Origin: Thaumasiovibrio sp047250365
GTDB lineage: Bacteria; Pseudomonadota; Gammaproteobacteria; Enterobacterales; Vibrionaceae
Length of the DNA stretch: 64,000 nt
Direction: 5' to 3'
Assembly (NCBI RefSeq): GCF_047250365.1
Contig: NZ_JBLBVL010000005.1
Span: 1 to 64,000 of the forward strand
Shown: positions 26,911 through 34,606 of the stretch, in pieces
Layout of the letters: each line of letters starts with the position of its first letter
Numbering within the stretch: position 1 is the stretch's first letter
Notes under the pieces: model-generated
Seen by the model: the letters and a program-made list of their open reading frames with translations, nothing else
The model's database searches: none
What the model was told of the DNA's origin: nothing
Program-made: the position numbers and the translations under genes

Positions 26911-26926
26911 TGTGATTAATCTAACA
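26911..26926 (+). promoter_or_regulatory. Candidate CRP site upstream of the 5'-nucleotidase
   Basis: TGTGATTAATCTAACA fits TGTGA-N6-TCACA except for one base in the right half, and the outer flanks (AA before, TTT after) also fit the 22-base consensus. It lies about 140 bases before the gene. Nucleotide scavenging genes are often catabolite regulated, so this is plausible. Confidence 0.5.
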
Positions 26927-27067
26927 TTTACAATGTTGTACTCATGCAAGTGGTCAATTATTTATTAGACTTTGATGGTCTTTTAGATCAAAAACGACAC
27001 GCCTTTAAAATTGAAACATACATTGTCTATGCTAATTCGTGCATGGATATAAATATGGGTGAAACAA

Positions 27068-28735
27068 ATGACAAATTCTCGTTTTTTGCGTACAGCGATA
27101 AGTGCAGCGCTACTGGCCACCTTAATGGGCTGTTCAGCGGTATCCCAACCATCGAGTTGGGAAAAAGATACCGTTTATAAGTTGACCATACTTCATACCA
27201 ATGATCACCATGGACGATTCTGGCAGAACCGTCACGGCGAGTATGGCATGGCAGCACGCAAAACGCTTCTCAATCAGTTACGCGCTGACGTTGCGGCGGA
27301 AGGTGGAATATCACTACTGTTGTCTGGTGGCGATATTAATACGGGTGTACCAGAATCTGATCTACAAAATGCAGAGCCTGACTTTAAAGGCATGAATTTG
27401 TTGGGTTACGACGCAATGGCATTAGGTAATCACGAGTTCGACAACCCGCTTGACGTGTTGATGCAACAACAAGAGTGGGCTAACTTCCCAATGCTGTCAG
27501 CCAATATTTTTTACCGAGAAAGCGGAGAGCGCGCATTTCAAGCGTATGAAATTTTTGACTTACAAGGTATAAAAGTTGCTGTTATCGGTTTAACCACAGA
27601 AGATACGGCAAAAGTAGTCAACCCTGATAATGTAAAAACATTAGAGTTCCGTGATCCTAAGGTTGAAGCTCAACGCCTGATTGATGAATTAAAAGCCTCA
27701 GAAAATCCCGATGTGATCATTGCGACCACGCACATGGGGCATTATGCTGGCGGCAATCACGGTGTTAATGCACCGGGTGATGTTGCGTTAGCACGCTATG
27801 TAAATGCCGAAGATCTGCACATTGTCGTTGGTGGTCACTCACAAGAGCCTGTCTGTATGGAAGGCCCGAACATGTACAACACCAGTTTTGCACCGGGTGA
27901 CGAGTGCAAGCCAGACAATCAAAATGATACGTGGATTGTTCAGGCGCATGAGTGGGGTAAGTACGTCGGTAAAGCGGATTTTGAATTTATTAATGGTGAG
28001 CTCAACATGGTGAGCTATGACTTGATTCCCGTTAACCTGAAGAAAAAAATCAAGTTAGATGACGGCTCATCACAACGCGTCTTTATTCAAGATGAAATTG
28101 AAGAAAACGAAAAGGTGCTTGAGTTCTTACGTCCTTACCAAGAGCGTGGACAAGACCTACTCGGCGAAATCGTCGCAGAAGCGACAGGCAAACTGGAAGG
28201 TGACCGTAATAAGGTGCGCTTCGAACAGACAAGCCTAGGCCGTTTGATTGCAAAAGCGCACATGGAACGCGCTAATGCCGATTTCGGGATAATGAACTCA
28301 GGTGGTGTGCGTGACTCAATTGGTGAAGGCGAGTTTACTTACCGTGACGTTCTGATTGTTCAACCGTTTGGTAATATGGTGACCTATAACGATTTTACGG
28401 GTTCTGAAGTGCTCGATTACTTAAACGTGGTGGCCAATAAGCCGGTTGATTCTGGTGCTTACGCGCAATTTTATGGAATCGAAATGATAGCTGACGGCCA
28501 AACTGTGCAGGATGTCCGTATCGGTGGTGAACCTATCGATTTGGAAAAAGTGTATCGCTTCACCCTACCTGAATTTAATGCAGCAGGGGGAGATGGCTAT
28601 CCTGTTATCAAAGATCATCCAGGGCACGTTAATACTGGCTTCGTTGATGCCGAAGTATTAAAGGCTTACCTACAGGCCAACAGCCCTATTAATCCAGCCG
28701 ATTATGATCCACGCGGTGAGATTGTGTATAAATAA
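27068..28735 (+). CDS. nutA: 5'-nucleotidase lipoprotein, UshA/NutA family
   Basis: Surface or periplasmic enzyme that splits extracellular nucleotides to nucleosides and phosphate. A signal peptide ends in lipobox LMGC near residue 18, so it is a lipoprotein like Vibrio NutA and unlike the soluble UshA of E. coli. The metallophosphoesterase motifs are complete: TNDHHGRF, SGGDINTG, GNHEFDNP, THMGHYAG and GGHSQEP. The C-terminal substrate domain has MNSGGVRDSI and FNAAGGDGYP. I start at the ATG preceded by GGGTGA; a GTG nine bases upstream is also possible. Length 555. A terminator follows and a CRP-like site precedes it. Confidence 0.94.
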   Translation: MTNSRFLRTAISAALLATLMGCSAVSQPSSWEKDTVYKLTILHTNDHHGRFWQNRHGEYGMAARKTLLNQLRADVAAEGGISLLLSGGDINTGVPESDLQNAEPDFKGMNLLGYDAMALGNHEFDNPLDVLMQQQEWANFPMLSANIFYRESGERAFQAYEIFDLQGIKVAVIGLTTEDTAKVVNPDNVKTLEFRDPKVEAQRLIDELKASENPDVIIATTHMGHYAGGNHGVNAPGDVALARYVNAEDLHIVVGGHSQEPVCMEGPNMYNTSFAPGDECKPDNQNDTWIVQAHEWGKYVGKADFEFINGELNMVSYDLIPVNLKKKIKLDDGSSQRVFIQDEIEENEKVLEFLRPYQERGQDLLGEIVAEATGKLEGDRNKVRFEQTSLGRLIAKAHMERANADFGIMNSGGVRDSIGEGEFTYRDVLIVQPFGNMVTYNDFTGSEVLDYLNVVANKPVDSGAYAQFYGIEMIADGQTVQDVRIGGEPIDLEKVYRFTLPEFNAAGGDGYPVIKDHPGHVNTGFVDAEVLKAYLQANSPINPADYDPRGEIVYK

Positions 28736-28753
28736 ACTCAGCCAATAAGAGTG

Positions 28754-28782
28754 AAAAGCGTACCAATGGGTACGCTTTTTTT
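28754..28782 (+). terminator. Rho-independent terminator of nutA
   Basis: Stem AAAAGCGTACC/GGGTACGCTTTT with an AAT loop and a run of seven or more T, 18 bases after the stop. Confidence 0.93.
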
Positions 28783-28917
28783 ATGCCTGCCTATTTCAAA
28801 CCAATACCGACAACGGTAACAGCAACGACAATGAGGTATTGCAGCATCATCTTAATGTTAAAACAAAGGGTTGAGTTGGCGGCGATAGCGGTGCATTATT
28901 TATTCGAAAACCCTGTT

Positions 28918-28970
28918 CAGCATAAATGAGCAGCATAAGTGAGCAGCATAAACGAGCGGCATAAATCGAG
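28918..28970. repeat. 13-base tandem repeat, four copies
   Basis: Four imperfect copies of CAGCATAAATGAG follow each other; the last has one extra base. They end 17 bases before the ybaK ATG and would lie in its 5' untranslated region. An in-frame ATG inside the repeats is not a credible start. Confidence 0.85.
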
Positions 28971-28986
28971 AGGCAAAAGGACAGCA

Positions 28987-29460
28987 ATGACCCCAGCGAT
29001 CAATTTACTCAAAAAGAAGCGTATTTTTCATGCTGTGCACCAGTATCAACACGATCCCGCCAACACAGACTTTGGTAACGAGGCTGTTACGGCGCTAGGT
29101 CAAGATCCTGCACAAGTATTCAAAACACTGCTATTTTGTAAACACGATGATGCTAAAGCCCTTTGTGTTGCTGTTGTGCCAGTGGCTGGCAAACTCGATT
29201 TAAAAGCAGCAGCCAAAGCGGCAGGATATAAAAAAGCAGAAATGGCCGATCCGGTAATGGCAGAAAAAATCACTGGCTACATCGTCGGTGGCATCAGCCC
29301 GCTGGGGCAAAAAAAAGCGTTGCCCACCTTTATCGATAACAGTGCGCAGCAATTTGATACGGTGTGTGTGAGTGCGGGGCGTAGAGGACTAGAGATCGAA
29401 CTTGCTCCGCAAGATCTCTCCACTTTAACCCGTGGGCAGTTCGTACCGCTCGGCAAGTGA
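28987..29460 (+). CDS. ybaK: Cys-tRNA(Pro)/Cys-tRNA(Cys) deacylase YbaK
   Basis: Trans-editing protein of the YbaK/ProX fold that hydrolyses Cys-tRNA-Pro formed by ProRS. Family stretches: DPAQVFKTLLFCKHDDAKALCVAVVPVAGKLDLK with the catalytic Lys near residue 46, GYIVGGISPLGQKKALPTFID near residue 98, and the closing SAGRRGLEIELAPQDL. I use the ATG that gives MTPAINLLKKKRI, preceded by AAAGGA; this gives 157 residues (E. coli 159). The upstream in-frame ATG lies in the tandem repeats. It is convergent with the smrA-like gene, two bases apart. Confidence 0.93.
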   Translation: MTPAINLLKKKRIFHAVHQYQHDPANTDFGNEAVTALGQDPAQVFKTLLFCKHDDAKALCVAVVPVAGKLDLKAAAKAAGYKKAEMADPVMAEKITGYIVGGISPLGQKKALPTFIDNSAQQFDTVCVSAGRRGLEIELAPQDLSTLTRGQFVPLGK

Positions 29461-29462
29461 AC

Positions 29463-30044
29463 TTAACTCATGCGCTTTTGGTGACGTTCGCGATTCTCTA
29501 GCTTTTTCTCTGCACTTTTTTTCAGCAGAACGTACACCGCGCCCGTTCCACCGTGCTGACGCATCGCGGAGTGATAACACATCACATCACTGATTTGTTG
29601 TAACCATGCAGCGACGTAACTTTTCATCATTGCTGGAGGGTTCGACTTTTCACCTTTGCCATGCACAATAATTACTTGGCGAACATCCATACGTTGGCAT
29701 TGGCGCAGAAATGTAAGTACTTCATCTCTTGCTTGTTTTAGGGTGCGGCGATGCAGATCTAAACGCCCTTGTATTTCATACTTGCCCAGTCGCATCTTTT
29801 TGAATACCCCCTCTTGCACGCCATCACGCTTAAACGCCAGATGGTCGTCAGGCTTAACCATATTGGCATAGTTAATAGAAAGGTATTCGGGTGTACTTTC
29901 AGATAAGGTTTGCGCGGCGGCTTGTCGCGCACGCTGAGCGTCGGTAACGCGATGCTTCTTTTCTTGTTGTACTTTGTCTTGGCTGATTGGCGCGACGTCT
30001 GCCATCATCTCTTTAAACAGCGCCATTTCGTCGTTTATTGTCAT
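29463..30044 (-). CDS. smrA: Smr-domain endonuclease, SmrA/YdaL-like
   Basis: Protein of 193 residues with a C-terminal Smr (MutS2-type) domain. The DLH motif is seen in GRLDLHRRTLKQARDEVL near residue 98, the HGKG motif in VIIVHGKGEKSNPPAMMKSYV near residue 127, and a closing HGGTGAVYVLLKK. E. coli SmrA has DNA endonuclease activity in vitro, while SmrB acts on mRNA at collided ribosomes. The N-terminal ~90 residues resemble SmrA more than SmrB (DEMALFKEMMADV). A second Smr protein lies at 40417. The gene shares no operon. Confidence 0.85.
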   Translation of the reverse strand: MTINDEMALFKEMMADVAPISQDKVQQEKKHRVTDAQRARQAAAQTLSESTPEYLSINYANMVKPDDHLAFKRDGVQEGVFKKMRLGKYEIQGRLDLHRRTLKQARDEVLTFLRQCQRMDVRQVIIVHGKGEKSNPPAMMKSYVAAWLQQISDVMCYHSAMRQHGGTGAVYVLLKKSAEKKLENRERHQKRMS

Positions 30045-30222
30045 GATTCGTTTTCTACTAAACTACATAAATCATGTAGTGAGAATAGGGAAAATTGCCC
30101 GAGAAAGCCAGAGCAGAGAAATGCAGGATGCTGAAATTCGTCACAAATGGTATCAAAGTTCGCCAGCTTGTATTTAAAGTAACCATTTGTTCGCGATTTA
30201 AGAAAAAAAACAAGCGTACCTC

Positions 30223-30250
30223 TTGTGAATTTTTTTTTGCTGGGTATTAT
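30223..30250 (+). promoter_or_regulatory. Promoter of the tRNA-Pro array
   Basis: -35 TTGTGA (30223-30228) and -10 TATTAT (30245-30250) are 16 bases apart with a T-rich spacer, followed by the GC-rich discriminator AGGCGACC, as for stable-RNA promoters. The first tRNA-Pro begins 38 bases later. Confidence 0.75.
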
Positions 30251-30288
30251 AGGCGACCTCTTAAGGCGATAAGCCTTTTGATGATTGT

Positions 30289-30365
<77 letters not shown>

Positions 30366-30407
30366 CTTATTAGTGGTATGGCATTACGCGGTACGACAAC
30401 AGGATAT

Positions 30408-30475
30408 CGGTGAATAGCGCAGCTTGGTAGCGCATCTCCGGCTTTAGGAATAGCGGGACCAGAGGGCGACCCTCA
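30408..30475 (+). pseudogene. Broken tRNA-Pro copy 2
   Basis: The first 30 bases are identical to tRNA-Pro (through GCGCATCT). The anticodon region is then replaced by about 18 unrelated bases before GGACCAGAGGG returns, and the T arm and acceptor 3' half are lost. It cannot fold as tRNA. The inserted TAGGAATAGCG resembles the insertion in copy 4. Confidence 0.88.
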
Positions 30476-30504
30476 GTCAACGCAAAAATAAAGCAAAAGA
30501 GTTT

Positions 30505-30581
<77 letters not shown>

Positions 30582-30586
30582 CATTA

Positions 30587-30615
30587 AACGCCTCGTCTTA
30601 CGACGGGGCGTTTTT
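30587..30615 (+). terminator. Rho-independent terminator after tRNA-Pro
   Basis: Stem AACGCCTCGTC/CGACGGGGCGTT with a TTA loop and five T. The same hairpin recurs inside the repeat at 30787-30890. Confidence 0.92.
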
Positions 30616-30691
30616 GTATCTGGCGATCATGAAAATGATAAGGATGCTCGGTGTAAAGTGTTGTGTCGTGAATAGCGCAGCTTGGTAGCGC
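30588..30691 (+). repeat. 104-base direct repeat, unit 1
   Basis: Runs from the terminator stem through a spacer into the 5' part of a broken tRNA-Pro. It is nearly identical to 30787-30890, with only a handful of substitutions near its middle. Confidence 0.9.
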
Positions 30692-30764
30692 ATCTGGTTA
30701 AGGAGTAGCAGGACCAGAGGGTCGGGGGTTCCCAGCTCCTTGAAAACAGGCTTTTCACCGACCA
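30667..30764 (+). pseudogene. Broken tRNA-Pro copy 4 with two insertions
   Basis: The D arm and flanks match tRNA-Pro, and the copy ends correctly in TTCACCGACCA. The anticodon TGG is replaced by an 11-base AAGGAGTAGCA, and the T arm carries a replacement segment beginning CCAGCTCCTTG. AAGGAG in the first insert is complementary to CTCCTT in the second. The first base pair of the acceptor is also changed. It is not functional as tRNA-Pro. Confidence 0.88.
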
Positions 30765-30786
30765 CACGTTTGCATTAATAACTAGC

Positions 30787-30890
30787 ACGCCTCGTCTTAC
30801 GACGGGGCGTTTTTGTATCTGGCGATCATGAAAATGATAAGGTCGCTCGGTGCAAAGTGTGGTGTCGTGAATAGCGCAGCTTGGTAGCGC
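30787..30890 (+). repeat. 104-base direct repeat, unit 2, ending in truncated tRNA-Pro copy 5
   Basis: Second copy of the terminator-spacer-tRNA segment. The tRNA part stops after the D arm (GGTAGCGC), exactly where the stop codon of the M16 protease gene begins on the other strand. This marks the right edge of the array. Confidence 0.9.
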
Positions 30891-33619
30891 TAATCACTCA
30901 AATTTTCACTCAACGACGGCATATCTTGGTGCTTATTGCCTTGCGAGAAAACAATAATACGATTAGCTTTGCGCGGCTTAAGCACCTCGACAACAAAACG
31001 GATCATATCAGCACGCTCTAAGCGTTTGATTGCGCTGGCGACGCGTTGGCGATAGTCAAAATGATCATCTTTATTGCCAATCGCATTCCAGTAGCGTTGT
31101 GCTCTGGCGCGTAAATTGGTGTCAGGCTCAGAAATTTGAGCAATCAAGCCCGCTTTGCTGCTTTCCCACTGATCTTCATTGAGTTCAATTAGTTCAAGTG
31201 CAAAGGCATTAATAAAGTCATCAATCGCGTAATGGAGATCTTCCGTGCCTTTTAGTGGGCTTTGAATATAAAAAATCAAACCTGGGTGTCGATTCATCGG
31301 CATATTGGCTGTGCCGACCATGTAGCCCAGTTGTTGACGGGTTCTTAACTCATGAAAAAAGGTCGCCGACATTAAATGGTTGGCAAGCGTGTAGGTCGCG
31401 ACCGATTCCGGGTGTGTGCTTTCTGATTGGTAATAGATCAAAATGGCGGAGTCATCATGTTCGACTTCGAGCTCCAACAACCCAGTACCTAATCCAGACA
31501 ACATATTTAGTGGACGCTCAACCTCGCCATAACGCTGGTTTTCGACACGGAAGGTATCTTTTACTACTTCAGCAATCTCCAGCACGTGTTGTTTTTGCCA
31601 GTCGCCATACACAAAGGCATCAATATGCACAGTAGAAAAGATAGCGTGAACAAAATCCGGTAGCTCTTCAAGCGAGATCGTCTCCAGCGCTTTAAGTAAC
31701 TCTTTATGTGGCGGGTTGTTGGGTTGAAGCAGCCCAGACAGCATATTAAACAGCTGTGATACCGGTTTTTCTTTGGTGGTATTTTGCCAGTTTCGTTTTA
31801 GCTGAGCTTTGATGAAATGAAAACGCTCTGGATTAAAGTCACGATGAACAAACTTGTCGAGCAGGAGTTCGAGCAGAAGTGGCTGTTTCTCGGTAAAACC
31901 AGACAGCTGCAAGGTAACACCACCTTGATGTGCATAGATGTTGTAGCCAAGGCCGGCAATCTCGGCTTGATAGGCCGCCTCGTTGCACGCTTCCAGTAGC
32001 ATTTCAACACAAAGCCGAGTCATGACAATATTGCGCGGACTGGCTACCGCTTCAGGGCTGTCTATCGCAATATAAATCATCCCCTTAGGCAGATGAAACT
32101 CCTCTTCCTGTTTATACCATAAGCGAAACCCTGGTAAATCTTGAATCAGCTCAGGTACGGGCGAAGGGTTTTGCAGGGGTTTAGGATCTAAACTGTAACT
32201 GATAAACGGGTTCTTTTCTGGTAGCTGATGAACAGGGTTAAGCGCTACGTTCTGCCAGCGTTGCAGTTGTTCAGCGCTAAACGGTGTCACTGAGTAAGGG
32301 GTGTTGTACCAATCTGCGTTTTGGTCGGTATGCACCCCTTTAGCCACCTTGGTCAAGCGCATATTATTGGGGGTTAGCATGTTCAATAGCTGCAAAATTA
32401 GCGGCTCGTCATAGCCCGACATAATATAGTCGCCATAAGCGATGTCTTCGTTGGCGTAATGCAGGAGATTTAATACCAGATAACTGACGGTATCGAGCGG
32501 ACGGGATTTCTCTTGAAAACGAAACGCAGACTCTAATACCGCTTTCTTTTCTAAATAGCGCCACTCCGCCAGCCCATGTTGCTTGATTTGTTTAATATAG
32601 GCAAAAATTTCTTCAACAATGGTGTCGATGGCGGTCAACCCTTTCGGCGTTAAATTCACGCTGATGGTAAACTCGCGGAAATTGCTACCAGATACCCCAC
32701 CACCTGCCGCGAGTGCATTAATTAACTCTTGCGCTTTTAGGCTAGACATTAGGCTTCCTGGCCCTTCGTAGCCGATAAGATGGGCAATATAAGAGAGCGG
32801 CTTTATGCGATAATGGCGATCGATATTGGGCAAGGTAAAGGAAAGGGTTAACTTGCGCACCTCTTTAATTGGCTCAATACGAATTAGCTGCGCTTGCTCT
32901 TTTTCGGTGACCAAGGGGACATTAACCGAGAGATCAACCGTGTTGTGCAGAGGAATATCATTAAAGTAAGTGCGAGCGAATGTTTCTAACTGCTGCAGGG
33001 ATTGTGGCCCTAATAGCACCAGTCCCATTCGGTGCGCAGAGTAGTGCGTTTGATAGAAATCGATCAAGTCATCACGAATGCTTTTGCCATCACGATCTTC
33101 CAGCGTATCGATGCTACCCACAGAAAATTTGCTAAATGGGTGAGCGGGGTTAATGGTCTCTTTGTGCACTTGGTAGACACGGCGAGTATCATCGTTAATT
33201 TTAAGCTTGTACTCGGAGTCAACGGCATTACGTTCTTTATCTACCGCTTCAGCGTTAAACAGCGGGGCGGTGAAGAATTGGCCAAAGCGATCTAACCCCT
33301 CAGCAAAAGAATTGGGACGAACATCAAAGAAAAATGTGGTGTTTTCAGTGCCAGTCCAAGCATTGTTATGGCCGCCAGCCAGATTAATAAAGGATTGGAA
33401 GTCGCCAACCTTAGGGTACTTTTCTGTGCCGAGAAACAACATATGCTCTAAAAAGTGCGCCATCCCCTGACGGTCGTCTGGGTCATGAAAATGCCCAACT
33501 TCAACAGACAATGCAGCAGCGCTGCGGCTTGCCTGCGAGTCGTGCACCAGAAGAACACGTAGTTGATTACTTAATACCAGCGAGTGATAGCGTTTATGAT
33601 CGTTGGGACTAATATGCAC
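30890..33619 (-). CDS. M16-family metallopeptidase (insulinase/pitrilysin type)
   Basis: Zinc protease of 909 residues with the inverted motif HFLEH near residues 55-59 (GMAHFLEHMLFLGTEKYP) and the third zinc ligand in NAVDSEYKLK. The four-domain M16A layout is complete, with late RQQLGYMVGT (near residue 770), the substrate-binding stretch of insulysins. Unlike E. coli PtrA there is no signal peptide (it starts MHISPNDHKRYH), so it is probably cytoplasmic; pitrilysins degrade short peptides. Its stop codon abuts a truncated tRNA-Pro repeat, so its extreme C-terminus (QDMPSLSENLSD) may have been altered by that rearrangement. Confidence 0.9.
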   Translation of the reverse strand: MHISPNDHKRYHSLVLSNQLRVLLVHDSQASRSAAALSVEVGHFHDPDDRQGMAHFLEHMLFLGTEKYPKVGDFQSFINLAGGHNNAWTGTENTTFFFDVRPNSFAEGLDRFGQFFTAPLFNAEAVDKERNAVDSEYKLKINDDTRRVYQVHKETINPAHPFSKFSVGSIDTLEDRDGKSIRDDLIDFYQTHYSAHRMGLVLLGPQSLQQLETFARTYFNDIPLHNTVDLSVNVPLVTEKEQAQLIRIEPIKEVRKLTLSFTLPNIDRHYRIKPLSYIAHLIGYEGPGSLMSSLKAQELINALAAGGGVSGSNFREFTISVNLTPKGLTAIDTIVEEIFAYIKQIKQHGLAEWRYLEKKAVLESAFRFQEKSRPLDTVSYLVLNLLHYANEDIAYGDYIMSGYDEPLILQLLNMLTPNNMRLTKVAKGVHTDQNADWYNTPYSVTPFSAEQLQRWQNVALNPVHQLPEKNPFISYSLDPKPLQNPSPVPELIQDLPGFRLWYKQEEEFHLPKGMIYIAIDSPEAVASPRNIVMTRLCVEMLLEACNEAAYQAEIAGLGYNIYAHQGGVTLQLSGFTEKQPLLLELLLDKFVHRDFNPERFHFIKAQLKRNWQNTTKEKPVSQLFNMLSGLLQPNNPPHKELLKALETISLEELPDFVHAIFSTVHIDAFVYGDWQKQHVLEIAEVVKDTFRVENQRYGEVERPLNMLSGLGTGLLELEVEHDDSAILIYYQSESTHPESVATYTLANHLMSATFFHELRTRQQLGYMVGTANMPMNRHPGLIFYIQSPLKGTEDLHYAIDDFINAFALELIELNEDQWESSKAGLIAQISEPDTNLRARAQRYWNAIGNKDDHFDYRQRVASAIKRLERADMIRFVVEVLKPRKANRIIVFSQGNKHQDMPSLSENLSD

Positions 33620-33760
33620 TGGGTAACCTTTTAGTTCGTATTGACAGATTTATTATGACGATGATAACGCAAGCTGGCAAACCAATGCTTTACCTTTGTT
33701 AATAAGCACTGATAGCATAGACTGTAACAGTAAAAAATGACATGAGTGATGGATTCTATT

Positions 33761-34225
33761 ATGCGTATTTTAATTATGCGTCATGGTGAAGCTCAAACCT
33801 TTGCCCACACCGATCCGCTGCGCCCGTTAACAACGCGTGGTGAGCAGGATTCGGTAAACATAGCGGCAATGTTGAGCGAAAAAGGGTTAGGCCATATTGA
33901 CGTGGTCTGGGTGAGCCCATACCTACGCGCCGAGCAGACATGGCGTGCTGTGCAAACGCATATCGAGGCAAAACAGGTGCAGACCGAAGAAGGGATTACC
34001 CCCTATGGCGATCCTGAGCAAGTGGCGAGCTACATTAAAGCCTTTGTTAGTGTTGAACGTCCAGATAGTTTGATGTTGGTATCGCATTTACCCCTAGTTG
34101 GCTACCTGACTGCCGAGCTGGTTCCCAACTTGCCTGCGCCAATGTTCCCCACCTCAACCGTTGCCTGCATCGAATACGACCCTGACACAGAACAGTCTGA
34201 ACTATTGTGGATGGAACGCGGCTAA
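33761..34225 (+). CDS. sixA: Phosphohistidine phosphatase SixA
   Basis: Histidine phosphatase of the RHG branch that removes phosphate from histidine in signalling proteins (in E. coli ArcB and the nitrogen PTS). The RHG motif is at residues 7-9 (MRILIMRHGEA), the second catalytic His is in LMLVSHLPLVGYLTAEL, and SPYLRAEQTW lies between. I start at the third in-frame start codon because SixA proteins begin right before the RHG strand. Length 154. It is divergent from the M16 gene. Confidence 0.92.
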   Translation: MRILIMRHGEAQTFAHTDPLRPLTTRGEQDSVNIAAMLSEKGLGHIDVVWVSPYLRAEQTWRAVQTHIEAKQVQTEEGITPYGDPEQVASYIKAFVSVERPDSLMLVSHLPLVGYLTAELVPNLPAPMFPTSTVACIEYDPDTEQSELLWMERG

Positions 34226-34290
34226 TACCTTGACCTTGCTCCCTTGTGTTGATTGTTATTGATAGCGGTGATTTGTGTCACGCGAGTGAG

Positions 34291-34305
34291 TGGTCGTAAC
34301 GACCA
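34291..34305. promoter_or_regulatory. 15-base perfect palindrome
   Basis: TGGTCGTAACGACCA is a perfect inverted repeat around a central A. It lies 65 bases after sixA, so it could be a weak hairpin of that transcript or an operator for the next gene. Confidence 0.4.
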
Positions 34306-34315
34306 GTTTCGCAAA

Positions 34316-34346
34316 ATATAAAATTCATGTGTGATTAATTTTATAT
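34316..34346. promoter_or_regulatory. 10-base inverted repeat, operator-like
   Basis: ATATAAAATT and AATTTTATAT are perfect complements separated by 11 bases, a spacing that places both halves on the same face of the helix. It sits upstream of the structured leader of the lipoprotein-yjbH operon and is a good candidate for a dimeric regulator. Confidence 0.5.
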
Positions 34347-34439
34347 GGTGGTAATATCAGCTCCTGAGTGGATGAATAAAGAGACATCCATGTCCAATTT
34401 CTGACGATTTGCATTTCTGGCATAAAGGACAGCTAGGGA

Positions 34440-34606
34440 ACAACATAAAAGGGGGGGTGGCTGCTCAGTGGTTGGCGACGAGCGGAAACTCGACTGAACA
34501 ATAACTAAACCCCTTGAATGACTCTTACTGTTGGCTAGGCAGGAGCGCTCACGTAAACGTGACCCAGCAAATCGCAGCGTTTTGATTTACAGCTAAGGAG
34601 ACGGTA
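34440..34606 (+). ncRNA. Candidate structured 5' leader of lipoprotein-yjbH operon
   Basis: The 381 bases between sixA and the lipoprotein hold no ORF, but the last ~165 have nested complementarity: AAGGGG (34449) with CCCCTT (34510-34515); inside it TCAGT (34465-34469) with ACTGA (34493-34497); inside that CGAG (34479-34482) with CTCG (34489-34492). A second hairpin TCACGT/ACGTGA (34549-34562) follows, before the AAGGAG ribosome-binding site at 34595. The layout is that of a riboswitch or attenuator. It does not match the c-di-GMP-I consensus that I remember. Confidence 0.4.

Noticed and set aside
34440..34606. c-di-GMP-I riboswitch
   Set aside because: The conserved core blocks of that class that I remember are not present, so I only list an unassigned structured leader.
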